From: Actinomycetes bacterium
GTDB lineage: Bacteria; Actinomycetota; Acidimicrobiia; Acidimicrobiales; Ilumatobacteraceae
Direction of reading: 5' to 3'
Assembly (NCBI GenBank): GCA_025360105.1
Contig: JANYCT010000025.1
Location: forward strand, 1 to 45,169
Length of the DNA stretch: 45,169 bases
The translations under genes and the position numbers were made by a program. The notes beneath the pieces were generated by a model, which saw only the letters and a program-made list of their open reading frames with translations, was not told the origin of the DNA and did not search any database. Below, in pieces: positions 1 to 9,424 of this stretch (the first letter of the stretch is position 1; every line of letters starts with the position of its first letter).

Positions 1-86
1 CGCCACACCGCCTGGTACACCGTCGTCGAGACGGTCGTTCCGTCCTGGCGCTCTCGGGTCTTCACCCGCTTCTTCACGTGCGGCAT
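1..86 (-). CDS. Probable tyrosine recombinase/integrase, N-terminal fragment
   Basis: On the minus strand an ATG at 86-84 opens a reading frame that stays open to the window edge (28 codons). The peptide starts MPHVKKRVKTRERQDG and continues into VYQAVWR. A basic start followed by a V-Y-x-x-x-W-R beta strand is typical of the N-terminal arm-binding domain of phage and ICE tyrosine integrases, where it usually runs on as a W-R-D-P-x-G-R strand. An AGAGG lies about 8 bases upstream of the start. It sits 43 bp after the relaxase stop in the same direction, the usual place for an integrase at the end of an actinobacterial element. The catalytic domain is outside the window, so the call rests on the start and the context. 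Confidence 0.55.
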   Translation of the reverse strand, partial: MPHVKKRVKTRERQDGTTVSTTVYQAVW

Positions 87-129
87 GGTTCAAGCCTCTC
101 ACGTCGCGGAAGGAGTTGGTATCCGGCGA

Positions 130-3100
130 TCACGCGATGCCCCGCCCGGTGCGGCGCAGCGACTTCGGGAGCAGCGTCGGCTCGACGACCTTCGCTTTCT
201 GGAGCATCGCCCAGTAGGCGACGAGCTGCCGGGTGTCGCTGGGCTTGAACCCCATCGGGTTGTCGGTGTCAGTGATCGCGTAGGTCATCCGGTACTGCTC
301 GACGGCACGGGCGCGGTCGCGCCAGACCTGCCGCCGCCTCGACCCCATCGGCGGTGCGCCGACCGCTCGGCGAAGGTAGTGCTCGCTGTCACCGTCGGCT
401 TCGATGACCGCCTCGTCGGCGCGCCTGGCGATGACGTCGTCGATGTGACGGAGGTCGGCGACATCAGCGGCGTGATCGACGAGGTATCGGCTGCGCTGGG
501 CAGTTGAGTCCTCCGCCTCGGTGACCGCAGTCGCGTGACTAGCAACATCGGCGGCAAAGCGATCGATGCTGCGATCGCGTTCGGCACGCGACTGTCCACG
601 CGATCGTCCTGGCATGTGGACGCGATTGCGCTCCTCCTGGAGCCTCCGGAGCTTCTGCTCGGCGGAGTCGCGTGCGGCAATCAGTTCCGGCAGGTCCGCA
701 GTGCGGTCGGTGGGCGCGCGATCCACGATGGTGGTCAGTCGCTTCCGCTCGCGGATCAGGTCGGCGCTCGGCATCGACGAGAAGTGGGCGGCCCGGTCGA
801 GATCGATCGCGAGTTGCTGCGCCCGGCTCGTCGACAGCCCCGACCGCAGGACGTCGAGACTGTCGCGCTCGACCGTCGGTGCGTGTGGCGGGCTTTCGAG
901 GTCGGGCTCGAGTTCGCCGACCGTGACAATGTGGTTGCCGAGCCGACCCCGGCTGAGCGCCACGTAGCCCAGCTCTTGGTACAGGTCGTCGGTCGCAAGC
1001 AGGAACGAACGGTCGCACGTCATTCCCTGGGCCTTGTGCACCGTCGACGCGTAGGCATGGGCGAGGTAGCCGGCATCGAGATAGTCCGGTGGGAGGGTCG
1101 CCTGCTCTCCGGTGGAGAACGCGACCGTCATCGTCCGGTGGTCGAGGTCGACGTCTTCCACCGAGCCGCGCGTGCCGTTGCGGACGCCGAGCCGAGCGTC
1201 GTTGCGGAGCGTCATCACCTCATCTCCGCGCTGGTAAGCCAACCCTCGAACCGACAGCTCCGGTCCCTCAAGCCGACCGGCCGCAGCGACGACGGTACGA
1301 GCGCTTCGGTTCAGGCTGGCGACATCTTGGTTGCGCGACGCGAGCATCACAGCGTCCTCGCCATTCGAGCGGGCGGCGGCCCAGCCACTGACGATGCTCT
1401 CGACCGCCTCGTCGTAGGAGTCGACGGAGGTGATGCGGTCGTGGCCGTGGTAGCCAGCCAACGCGCCATCGACATCGCCGTCGCGAAGCTGCCGTAACGC
1501 TTGCTGCTCCCATCGCTCGCGCTGGCGGCGGTTGGTGGTCAGCTTCGCACCGGGCATCCGCTCGGCGAGGGCGGCGAGCAGACCGCCGGCATCGATCTCA
1601 GGGAGCTGCTTTGGATCTCCGACGAGAACAACCTTGGCGCCGGCCCGCTCGGCGTGATCGAGCACGCGAGCGAGCACGCGCGTGCCGACCATCCCGGCTT
1701 CGTCGATGACGAGCACGGTGTTCGGCGCCATCGAGGAGCGGTCGAGTCGGCCCAGCAACCGCGTCAACGTCGACGACGGGATTCCTGCCGCGGACTGGAG
1801 CTCCGCGGCAGCGCGGGCGGCGAGCGCGGCGCCGATGACCTGATACCCGGTTGCCTCCCAGACCCGTCGTGCCGTGTTGAGCGTGTAGGTCTTGCCGCTG
1901 CCTGCCGGCGCGGTGAGCACGTCTACGCCGTTCCCTGAGGCGCCCAGGTGCTCAACGACAGCACCTTGGTCGTCAGGCAGAGCCAGCACGGCCTCAGACA
2001 GCGCCCGCCGGTCCACCAGACCGACACCGGCTCCACGACGGGCAAGCGCTCGGTCGACCGTTCGCTTTTCGAGAGCCAGCAGTTCGCGTGTAGTCCAGCG
2101 GGCGCCGGTCGAGGCCCGCGAGATCACTCGGCCGCTGTGGGTCCGGATCACGTCGTTGGTCTGGCCGGTGAGCGCCACCACCTCGGGGTGGCAGAGCAGC
2201 CGATCAGCGATCGCCTCGATGTAAGGAACTGAGGCTCCGTCGCGGAGAGCCTCGGCGACGCCGAGCAGAACGTCTCGCCGGTCGAACGAAGACGATCGCT
2301 TTGTCAGGCCGACGGGAGAAAGCAGTGCTGACTCGATGACGCGAACCTCGGCGAGGCCTCGATGCTCGGCCGGTTGCTGATCCAGCACAGCGGCCAGTTG
2401 CCGCGGCCCGAAGTTCATCGCCCGGGCCTGATCCCGCCACCGGCTCCGCAGCGTCGCCGGGTCGACATCGTGCTGCTTGGCCTTGCGGGTCGTCAGTGCT
2501 GCGATCTCGGCGGCGCGCGGCGACGACCAGCCGCCGATGGCGAGGCGCTCCTCGATCTCGGCGCGGCGGGTCGAGAAGGCGCCGAGGACTTCGAGGGACA
2601 CGCCCTCGATGTCGGCGATGCCCTTGAGTGCCTTCGTCCAACGGACGCCGAGACGGGCGGTCAGCTCCGATCGCAAATGGGCTTCGTACAGGTAGCCGGC
2701 CGTCTTCGAATGCCAGTACAGATGGCGGGCATCGACGGTCGACCATCGGCCGTCGACGCCGCGAACGGCGTTGGCGACGAGCACGTGCGTGTGGAGGTGC
2801 GGGTCGCCTGCGCGACTCGTCCGGTGGCGGAAGGCGGCTGCCACGAGCCCGTCGCCTCGAATCTGCTCGATGCCACCATGACCGCGCCGGGTCCACGTCG
2901 CGTGCCGCTCCAAGTAGCCGAGCGCGGCATCGACGGCGAGGTCGTGGGCCTCGGCAACCACGGCAGCGATGTCAGCCTCGGCGAGCCCGAACACGACGGA
3001 CACGGACTTCGGCGCACGGAAGGTCAGGTCGAAGCCGGGGATGCGCCCACCCTTCGACGATCGGAGCCATGTGTCGGTTGTTGGGTCACGGCCATCGAGC

Positions 3101-3273
3101 AAGGCCGCCAGGGCGTCGGCGTCGACGTCGCCCGCCAGCCCGAGCAGCGCGGCGCCGGCACCGAGCCATCGGCCGGGCGCCTCGCCCTCGAGGTAGTAGT
3201 CCTCCACGCCGCGAGCGACCGCGTCGAGGTAGTAGCCCTCCTGGCCTTTGGCCAGCTTGCCGATGCTCAGCAT
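130..3273 (-). CDS. MobF-family conjugative relaxase-helicase (TrwC/TraI type)
   Basis: A 1047-residue relaxase that would nick the element at oriT, stay covalently bound to the 5' end through a tyrosine, and unwind the strand for transfer. The N-terminal relaxase domain (about 1-300) shows tyrosine pairs at 14-15 and 26-27, the FDLTFRAPKSVSV signature at 81-93, and the metal-binding triad H159, H161, H163 (HLHTHV). A RecD-like SF1 helicase follows: Walker A APAGSGKT at about 455-462, Walker B LVIDEAG near 521-527, a GDPKQLP motif III, and STVHKAQG plus YVALSRGR near the C-terminal part of the motor. The last 250 residues are charged and likely coiled coil. It lies between the HTH gene and the integrase, all minus strand. 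Length and order are normal for MobF. The frame is intact. Confidence 0.93.
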   Translation of the reverse strand: MLSIGKLAKGQEGYYLDAVARGVEDYYLEGEAPGRWLGAGAALLGLAGDVDADALAALLDGRDPTTDTWLRSSKGGRIPGFDLTFRAPKSVSVVFGLAEADIAAVVAEAHDLAVDAALGYLERHATWTRRGHGGIEQIRGDGLVAAAFRHRTSRAGDPHLHTHVLVANAVRGVDGRWSTVDARHLYWHSKTAGYLYEAHLRSELTARLGVRWTKALKGIADIEGVSLEVLGAFSTRRAEIEERLAIGGWSSPRAAEIAALTTRKAKQHDVDPATLRSRWRDQARAMNFGPRQLAAVLDQQPAEHRGLAEVRVIESALLSPVGLTKRSSSFDRRDVLLGVAEALRDGASVPYIEAIADRLLCHPEVVALTGQTNDVIRTHSGRVISRASTGARWTTRELLALEKRTVDRALARRGAGVGLVDRRALSEAVLALPDDQGAVVEHLGASGNGVDVLTAPAGSGKTYTLNTARRVWEATGYQVIGAALAARAAAELQSAAGIPSSTLTRLLGRLDRSSMAPNTVLVIDEAGMVGTRVLARVLDHAERAGAKVVLVGDPKQLPEIDAGGLLAALAERMPGAKLTTNRRQRERWEQQALRQLRDGDVDGALAGYHGHDRITSVDSYDEAVESIVSGWAAARSNGEDAVMLASRNQDVASLNRSARTVVAAAGRLEGPELSVRGLAYQRGDEVMTLRNDARLGVRNGTRGSVEDVDLDHRTMTVAFSTGEQATLPPDYLDAGYLAHAYASTVHKAQGMTCDRSFLLATDDLYQELGYVALSRGRLGNHIVTVGELEPDLESPPHAPTVERDSLDVLRSGLSTSRAQQLAIDLDRAAHFSSMPSADLIRERKRLTTIVDRAPTDRTADLPELIAARDSAEQKLRRLQEERNRVHMPGRSRGQSRAERDRSIDRFAADVASHATAVTEAEDSTAQRSRYLVDHAADVADLRHIDDVIARRADEAVIEADGDSEHYLRRAVGAPPMGSRRRQVWRDRARAVEQYRMTYAITDTDNPMGFKPSDTRQLVAYWAMLQKAKVVEPTLLPKSLRRTGRGIA

Positions 3274-3400
3274 GGCCGAAACGCCGTGACCACCGGGGCC
3301 GCGACGGCCACGCGCGCCTGTGGTGCAAGTTCGTGACCTTCATTTGTGCGTGGCTGTGCGACGTTCGGCTGGCGCCTGTCGGCAGTCGTGTGGACGGAGT
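3274..3400. other. Gap upstream of the relaxase, possible oriT location
   Basis: This 127-bp non-coding stretch separates the HTH gene from the relaxase start. MobF origins of transfer commonly lie close to the relaxase gene, so this is a reasonable place to look. By eye I see short repeated TGTGCG words near 3345-3360 but no convincing inverted repeat or known nic sequence. Location is inference only. Confidence 0.2.
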
Positions 3401-3610
3401 TCATGCCGAGATTCGGCCAGCAGCCATGCGCTCGATCGGCTCGGACAGGAAGCGGATCGAGCGGCCGATGCGAACCGCCGGGATGCCGGCCTTGCCCGCT
3501 GTCTCGATGTAGAGCTGCGCTTCCTTGTAAGCCTTGGTGCGACTGATCTTGAAGAGGTGGGTGACCTCCTCGACGCAGAGGAACGGTCCATTGTCGGTGA
3601 TGGCACTCAT
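3401..3610 (-). CDS. Excisionase/AlpA-like helix-turn-helix protein
   Basis: A 69-residue DNA-binding protein of the MerR-like excisionase family (AlpA/Xis). The core reads FLCVEEVTHLFKISRTKAY, then a wing strand with VRIGRSIRF. This is the usual pattern of a helix-turn-helix followed by an R-x-G-R-S-I-R-F wing. The ATG at 3610 was chosen over a longer reading back to 3679 because GAGGAG sits 8 bases upstream of it and the extra N-terminal residues are low complexity. Such proteins bind attachment sites to steer excision, or activate element genes. The gene sits between the big nuclease gene and the relaxase, in the same direction as the integrase, which fits an Xis role. Confidence 0.8.
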   Translation of the reverse strand: MSAITDNGPFLCVEEVTHLFKISRTKAYKEAQLYIETAGKAGIPAVRIGRSIRFLSEPIERMAAGRISA

Positions 3611-3786
3611 GCGGTTCTCCTCGGTTTCGCCGGCCCCGCTCCTGGCGCGGGGCGGGTCGGCGATCCGCTGGGGACGCATTGCGCCGACACGGACTTACAG
3701 AGGGAGAAATCGCCTACGCGCAGCAGACTGCGCCAGAAATTTGTGTCGCCTGTCCGCAGGCGCAGATGCGCCCGCGCTGCCAACCG
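3611..3786. other. Intergenic gap, no feature recognised
   Basis: A 176-bp gap between the stop of the large nuclease gene and the start codon of the HTH gene. It probably holds the promoter of the HTH/relaxase/integrase set, but no clear -35/-10 pair or terminator hairpin was recognised. Confidence 0.3.
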
Positions 3787-6700
3787 TCAATGGGCGGGCT
3801 GGTGAAACCCGGGTTCTACGGCGCCATCATGGTCGACCACCTGCACCACGTCATCGACCACACAGAACGCAACTCTTGGGTCGACGGCGAAGGCCGCAGG
3901 GTCGACACGACGGGTGACTACAAGGGGGATGGTTTCCCAGGTGCGGCTCGGGTTCGCGATACCCAGCGCGTCGGCGATGCCATGAGCTGAGGCTTCTACT
4001 TCGGCAACCTTTGTCAACAGGGTGTCGACGTAACCGTTGGACTGGTGGAAGTCGTTGATGAGTCGACGAATCTGCCGAGGCGAGAACGGAATGAACGGAT
4101 CTTTCGCCTCGATCACCCAGATTCGGGACCGTGCCGGGTCCAGGCAGAGCGCGTCGATCTCGCCGGACAGGTCCGCGAGCCCATAGTGCCTCCGCTTCTC
4201 CGGCTTCACCCCGGCGCGAACCACGAAGCCCTTCTCGGCGAGCGCGCCGGCGCAGTCGCGTTCTAGTTCACGGTTCTGCACCTGCCGATACGTGTTCAAA
4301 ACCCTGCTCACTGGATTGGGAAGAGCAGACTCCGGCCATGGCAGGCGGCCGTCAGTTAGATAGTTGGCCAAGATTCGTATCGTCGACTCGATTGTCCACG
4401 GTAGGACCCACACGTGGCCGTCCTCGGCTTCGACAAGTGGACAAACTGCGATTCTCCGGGCCCTCCGTTCGGTTTCCCAGTGCGGAATCGTCTCGCCACG
4501 CAGCTGAACCGATCGCAACGTCAGCCACTCCACCGCGGCGAGGTACTCCTCGCGAGTCGCGCCGGTGGTGAGCTCGATGCACGCGTCAGCGATCTCTTCA
4601 GGTGTCGCGAGCGTGATCGGTGCCGCAGTCGTAGCGTCCCATTGAGTGCCGACGTTGAGCACGCCCGTGAGTGCGTCGAGTCCGAATCCGAGTGACCCAC
4701 GCATCGCCGTATCGATGTCAGTGACCTTTGGCAACAGCTCCAGCATCGACCGAGGCTCGTCACCATCTGAATCGTCGTCGGTCGCAACGTCCTGCCCAGG
4801 CGTGATTGGGACTGCAGACGGCATCGTTGCCGCCGCGCGGGCAAGCGAGTATCCGCGCATATCCACATCAGTCGCGTCGTCCGTTTCGTGAACTGCGATT
4901 TCGAACAGGTCTGTCAACTCGACCGACGTGTTTCGGATATTGCGAAAGATCGCATCTGACCGGAAACATGACTCGATGCAGAGTTCAGCCACCGCCAGCA
5001 CGCTCGCCCACGAAGTCTTGTTCACTGGTGCGTCTCCGCCTGGCGGACGAGCCATGACCTCCTCCACGATGAAGGACAGAACTCGGGTCGCCTTGGTGAT
5101 CGTGAGTCGCTTGTCAACGCCGTCATCGCCCCGCCGGACTGGGAATCCCCGCTCCCACCCGAGCCGCTTGTCGTACATGAATCGTTGATGGCCGATCGAC
5201 TCGAGCTGGACCATTGCGAAGTGCAATAGATCGGCGTAGTCGAAGCCGGCGATCGTCTCGTGGAACCGCTCGAGGAGCCATGGGAAAACCTGTCCACTCT
5301 CAAGTTGGGTCGCTGACCTTCCTTCTCGGACCCCGGAGGGCACCCCGGCGTCACGCAGAGCTGTCGCAAGGTCGCGGAGAACGTCAGTGTGAAGCGTGTT
5401 GTGCGCAGTCAGGGGGTCGGGGAGGCCCGTGGCACGCTGACGGACGCTGAAGCCGTCCACCCGGATCCCCGGCGGAGCCGCGTCCCACGCTTCGATGAAG
5501 GCCTGACGATGCGGCTGAGCGAACAACTCGGCGACAAGCCGGCCAGCGAGTGCCTCCACTTCGAATGAATTGGATGCCAACGCATGCTGAAGCCGGGCGT
5601 CCCAGCCGATCGTCAGCCGTCCGGACTCGTTCACATTCTGGACCGTGAGCACCGGCCCGTCCTCGCGGTCCTCGAACTCGAGTCCAATTCGAATGTTTCT
5701 CAAGCCGGCTGCTGTCGCGGCAGCGAGATACGCCTTGCTGGAGTACTCGAGCTTCCACTCCAATCCGATAGCGAACCGCCAGCGGGTCTGCCAGTGCTCG
5801 TTCGGTGTGGACTGATCCGTCTTGTCGACCGCAGTGGGCACGGTCCAGGGGTGGATCTGAATGCACTCGCCGGTCGCGAGGTCCCCGACTTCGAATCCTC
5901 CGTTCAGATCCAAGTCGACACACGGCCAGTCCCGCAACGGCCGTAACCCCAGTTGCAAGAGTGCCCGTTCGGCCGGGGCGGCCTCGGCGGCGTTCTCCCA
6001 CTCGGCAATGGCTGTGTGTGGCTCGAACGACATCAGATCAACGTTCGTTGCGCCTCGATAGAAGGCCTTGTCGGTACGCCACGCCTGCCACTTGTCGATC
6101 AAGTCCCAGCCAGCGAGGCTTCGGATTCCGGGCGTGGACGTCAGGTCCCGAATGAAGAACCACAGGTCGTCACTGCTGCGAAGCGATGAGTAGAGGATCC
6201 ATTCCAGATCATCGAGGCCCATCGCTGGCACCGAAAGGCCGAGTAGCGGTGCGTTCTGAGGCCCGGCGTGAACCTGGAGCCGAAGGATCTCTGCATCGCC
6301 GGGGATTGTGTGGGTTGCGATGCGATTCTCCACGGTGGCGCCAGGGCGCACAAGAGCAAGCCGCAAGCCACCTTCGTTGAGGAGGTGCTGTCGCCGAGCG
6401 GCTTCGAGGGATGGGGCGAGGTCGATCGCGAGGACCCGCCGATCGTCGAACCAGACCAGAGAGTGGATCGGACTTTGCTTGTCGACCTTCACTGGTCCTT
6501 CGATGCGAAACCCTGCGCCCTTGAAAAGCAGTCCGACCCGGTTGTTTACGTATCGGCGCCAAGCGTTGTCGATCGTGCTATCCAGCTGCATCGCATGCGC
6601 GGCGAGGTCGTTTGCGATGGCCGGGAGCACCTCCAGTAAGAGCCCGGTGGGCAGAGCGATCGTCCGTCCTCCAACCCGAGTGGCGAGATTCGGACCGAAC

Positions 6701-7404
6701 GTCGCCAACGGGTGCCCAATGTCAGCCACCGCCGCGCGGGCGTTGACGGTGTACCGCCGAAGAACAGCGCGGGCAGCCTGGGGGCGGCGGCACTGCTCAA
6801 TCAGGTCGACAATCGGGGGGATCGCTGCCGCGGCGTCGACCTCGGCCTGGGTGACCGTCGCGGGGTCATTCGCATCGGCCGCCGGGCCATCTGGCCAGAC
6901 GGGAGCAAGCCCGTCGGCGACCTGGTCGATTCGGCGGAGAATCAACTCGCCGACGTCACCGAGTCCAAATCCGAGCTGTGGCATCAGCACCTCATCGAGC
7001 ACGCCGGCGAGGTGGGCGTGCTGGTTCACCATCGCCGTCGGGCGTTCCATCGGACCCGGCAGGAGCCGAAAGAGATCAGGGCCCCATCGGACCAGCACCT
7101 CGGATCGCCCGTCGTAGGGCTGGAAGTCCTCCAGTTGTCTCAGACGCGAGTGCGACGCGGCGACAGCTTCGATCGCGCCGGCCAGAGTTGCAGCTGTGGC
7201 GACCATCTCGCCTGGCGCGCGCCTCGTGATCACCGATTCGAACAGGAGAGCGATAGACAGCCCGCGGTGCGCCGCCATTGGTGACACTGAGGCTGCGTCG
7301 ATCAAAGCAGCCATGGATTCGGTGGAGTAGTCCGAAATCAGCTGACCGAGAGGCCCGTCACCCTCGTCTCTTCGTTCTTTCTTTGCTCGGCTCTTCCTGC
7401 CCAT
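3787..7404 (-). CDS. Large uncharacterised protein with C-terminal PD-(D/E)XK nuclease
   Basis: I do not recognise this 1205-residue protein as a named family. The start is basic (MGRKSRAKKERRDEG). The ATG at 7404 is preceded by GGAGG at 7 bases, which I prefer to a TTG six codons upstream. The body (about 20-1000) has no clear ATPase, helicase or methylase motif and no membrane segment. It includes an acidic patch (DDDSDGDE) near residue 895. The C terminus shows a nuclease core: a helix ELERDCAGALAEKGF, then GEIDAL (D1084) and IWVIEAK (E1099, K1101), matching D-(x)n-E-x-K of PD-(D/E)XK enzymes. It is transcribed away from the methyltransferase operon across a 298-bp gap. It could be a restriction or anti-phage effector, or an element-maintenance protein. 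The nuclease call is fairly sure; the role is inference. Confidence 0.7.
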   Translation of the reverse strand: MGRKSRAKKERRDEGDGPLGQLISDYSTESMAALIDAASVSPMAAHRGLSIALLFESVITRRAPGEMVATAATLAGAIEAVAASHSRLRQLEDFQPYDGRSEVLVRWGPDLFRLLPGPMERPTAMVNQHAHLAGVLDEVLMPQLGFGLGDVGELILRRIDQVADGLAPVWPDGPAADANDPATVTQAEVDAAAAIPPIVDLIEQCRRPQAARAVLRRYTVNARAAVADIGHPLATFGPNLATRVGGRTIALPTGLLLEVLPAIANDLAAHAMQLDSTIDNAWRRYVNNRVGLLFKGAGFRIEGPVKVDKQSPIHSLVWFDDRRVLAIDLAPSLEAARRQHLLNEGGLRLALVRPGATVENRIATHTIPGDAEILRLQVHAGPQNAPLLGLSVPAMGLDDLEWILYSSLRSSDDLWFFIRDLTSTPGIRSLAGWDLIDKWQAWRTDKAFYRGATNVDLMSFEPHTAIAEWENAAEAAPAERALLQLGLRPLRDWPCVDLDLNGGFEVGDLATGECIQIHPWTVPTAVDKTDQSTPNEHWQTRWRFAIGLEWKLEYSSKAYLAAATAAGLRNIRIGLEFEDREDGPVLTVQNVNESGRLTIGWDARLQHALASNSFEVEALAGRLVAELFAQPHRQAFIEAWDAAPPGIRVDGFSVRQRATGLPDPLTAHNTLHTDVLRDLATALRDAGVPSGVREGRSATQLESGQVFPWLLERFHETIAGFDYADLLHFAMVQLESIGHQRFMYDKRLGWERGFPVRRGDDGVDKRLTITKATRVLSFIVEEVMARPPGGDAPVNKTSWASVLAVAELCIESCFRSDAIFRNIRNTSVELTDLFEIAVHETDDATDVDMRGYSLARAAATMPSAVPITPGQDVATDDDSDGDEPRSMLELLPKVTDIDTAMRGSLGFGLDALTGVLNVGTQWDATTAAPITLATPEEIADACIELTTGATREEYLAAVEWLTLRSVQLRGETIPHWETERRARRIAVCPLVEAEDGHVWVLPWTIESTIRILANYLTDGRLPWPESALPNPVSRVLNTYRQVQNRELERDCAGALAEKGFVVRAGVKPEKRRHYGLADLSGEIDALCLDPARSRIWVIEAKDPFIPFSPRQIRRLINDFHQSNGYVDTLLTKVAEVEASAHGIADALGIANPSRTWETIPLVVTRRVDPAAFAVDPRVAFCVVDDVVQVVDHDGAVEPGFHQPAH

Positions 7405-7702
7405 CGATGCCTCCGCGGCCAACTCACATGCCAGTTAATCGCGCCCGTCCAGCGCTCGTCGGGGAATTGTTCGTGACGATTCGGCCTTCTCCTGGATCTC
7501 GGATCGACGTCGTCGCCAGGATCCGACGCCGCCGGTCGAGTCAAGCCGTGGGCTCTCTCTCACACCCCTCGTGCAGAGTGTCGACCACGAGGCGACGTTC
7601 TGCCTTGAGCAATGGGTGATCGCCTGGCACCAGTTCGCTTCCAGGCCTGGTTTGGTCCCTGCCCCGGTCCGCCGCGGCAACTAGTTTCTGGAGGGCGCCG
7701 CG
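7405..7702. promoter_or_regulatory. Divergent promoter region of the defence cargo
   Basis: The 298-bp gap separates the large nuclease gene from the methyltransferase gene, so promoters for both should lie here. A 7-bp inverted repeat TCGGATC/GATCCGA (7499-7505 and 7520-7526, 14-base spacer) and a perfect 10-bp palindrome CCAGGCCTGG (7641-7650) are visible and could be operator sites. Both are short enough to be chance in GC-rich DNA. No separate controller gene was found in the cassette. Confidence 0.4.
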
Positions 7703-9424
7703 ATGAGTGGAACCCGTCTGGTATCGGGGCGCCAGATGAGCCTCGACTTGGACGAAGGAGCGTGTACGGAGGTGTTTCAGATCGATGAGTCCGGCCAGCA
7801 TGGCGAGGTCTTCACCCGCCGATGGGTCGTCGAACTGATCCTTGACCTGGCCGGCTTCACGGCCGACCGAGACCTCGCCGCGATGGTGGCCGTCGAACCG
7901 TCGTGCGGCGCAGGGGCCTTCTTGGTTCCCATGGTTGAGCGCCTCGTGGAGTCCGCCCGCCTGCATGGGCGGTCACTCGATGAAGCCCGGATGGCCCTAC
8001 GCGCCTTCGATCTCCTGCCGGTCAACGCCGAGCTGGCTCAGAAGGCGGTCGTGAAGGTGCTGACCGACGACGGCATCGACTTGACACTTGCGACCGACAC
8101 CGCAGCAGCCTGGGTGCGGTGCGGCGACTTCTTGCTCACCGATCACGGCGACGGCGGCGTCGACTTCGTCCTTGGCAATCCGCCGTACATCCGGCTCGAG
8201 GACGTGCCTGCCGCCCGAGGCGCCGCTTATCGACGTGCATGCCCCACGATGCGCGGCCGAAGCGACATCTTCGTGGGTTTCATCGAGACAGGCCTCCGGT
8301 TGCTCGCGCCCGACGGGGTGCTCGGGTTCATCGTCGCCGATCGCTGGATGCACAACCAGTACGGAGCTGGCTTGCGAGATCTCGTGTCGACGCACTTCGC
8401 CGTCGAGGCAGTCGTGAGCATGCACGATGTCGCCGCCTTTGAGGAACCGGTCTCGGCCTACCCAGCGGTGACGATCATCCGACGCTCGTCGCAGTCGACG
8501 GCGGTGTTGGCGAACGCCAAGAAGTCGTTCGGCGAGAAAGACGCCCGAGCACTTCTGAAGTGGTCGGGGTCCCGCAGCAAACGACTCAGCTCCGTATCGG
8601 TCAGTGCCGCCAAGCTCCCAACCTGGTTCGGTGCGAGCGCGTCGTGGCCCTCGGGTGACCCCGCGAACCTCGCTCTCATCGCGGACCTCGAACGTCGGTT
8701 CCAACCCCTCGAGTCGCAAGCGACCGGCACCCGCGTGGGCATCGGCGTCGCCTCAGGTGTCGATGAGGTGTACCTGATCAAGGACCCGAGTCTGGTCGAG
8801 GCAGACCGGCTGCTGCCGTTGCTGATGACGAGGGACACCAACAACGGTACGGCCGACTGGTCGGGCACATACCTCGTGAACCCGTGGCAGGACGGGCGGC
8901 TCGTGAATCTCGCGGACTTCCCGCGTCTGCGCGCGTACCTCGAGTCACATGCCGCCTCCGTCAAGGGCAGGCACGTCGCACGGACCAACCCCGAACGCTG
9001 GTTCCGGACCATCGATCGAGTCGAGCCCGGCTTGCTCGAGCGCGAGAAGCTCGTGATTCCGGAGCTCAAGGCGTTCATCCAGCCGGTGCTCGACTCGGGC
9101 CAGACCTATCCGCATCATGGTCTCTACTTCGTCACTTCGGATCAGTGGGACCTCGAGGTGCTCGGTGGTCTCCTGCTGTCGGACATCGCGGAGCTGTTCG
9201 TCGCCACCTATTGCGTGAAGATGCGCGGCGGGTGCTACCGCTTCCAGGCCCAGTACCTCCGAAGGATTCGCGTGCCGGAGCCGACGTCGATCGCCAAGCG
9301 GGATCAGGCCGCGCTTCGCCGGGCGTTTCGCACGCGAGATCGAGCGTCGGCGAGTGCAGTTGCGCGTCGGCTGTACGGCATCCCTGAGGATCTCGTGGTG
9401 GCCGTTCGCAAGGGTGGTATCTAG
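7703..9424 (+). CDS. Eco57I/TaqI-class N6-adenine DNA methyltransferase
   Basis: A 573-residue enzyme that would transfer methyl from S-adenosylmethionine to adenine N6 in a specific DNA site, protecting host DNA from the linked nuclease(s). Motif X is GQHGEVFTRRWVV (31-43), the SAM-binding motif I is EPSCGAGAF (65-73), and the catalytic motif IV is NPPY (159-162). The C-terminal third resembles a TaqI-type target recognition domain, ending with FQAQYLRRIRVPE. The gamma-class order X-I-IV-TRD is typical of Eco57I/TaqI/XamI-like methylases. The ATG is preceded by GGAGG at 8 bases. It is first in a plus-strand operon with two nuclease-fold proteins, the next starting on the last base of its stop codon. 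The target sequence cannot be deduced. Confidence 0.92.
   Translation: MSGTRLVSGRQMSLDLDEGACTEVFQIDESGQHGEVFTRRWVVELILDLAGFTADRDLAAMVAVEPSCGAGAFLVPMVERLVESARLHGRSLDEARMALRAFDLLPVNAELAQKAVVKVLTDDGIDLTLATDTAAAWVRCGDFLLTDHGDGGVDFVLGNPPYIRLEDVPAARGAAYRRACPTMRGRSDIFVGFIETGLRLLAPDGVLGFIVADRWMHNQYGAGLRDLVSTHFAVEAVVSMHDVAAFEEPVSAYPAVTIIRRSSQSTAVLANAKKSFGEKDARALLKWSGSRSKRLSSVSVSAAKLPTWFGASASWPSGDPANLALIADLERRFQPLESQATGTRVGIGVASGVDEVYLIKDPSLVEADRLLPLLMTRDTNNGTADWSGTYLVNPWQDGRLVNLADFPRLRAYLESHAASVKGRHVARTNPERWFRTIDRVEPGLLEREKLVIPELKAFIQPVLDSGQTYPHHGLYFVTSDQWDLEVLGGLLLSDIAELFVATYCVKMRGGCYRFQAQYLRRIRVPEPTSIAKRDQAALRRAFRTRDRASASAVARRLYGIPEDLVVAVRKGGI

Noticed and set aside
2362-3336. Long plus-strand frame of 324 codons opposite the relaxase
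   Set aside because: It mirrors the N-terminal relaxase domain, whose metal triad and FDLTFRAPKS motif are clear on the minus strand; the frame is an artefact of GC-rich codon use.
7641-7650. CCAGGCCTGG palindrome as a restriction-system control box
   Set aside because: A single 10-bp palindrome is common in GC-rich DNA and no controller protein is present.
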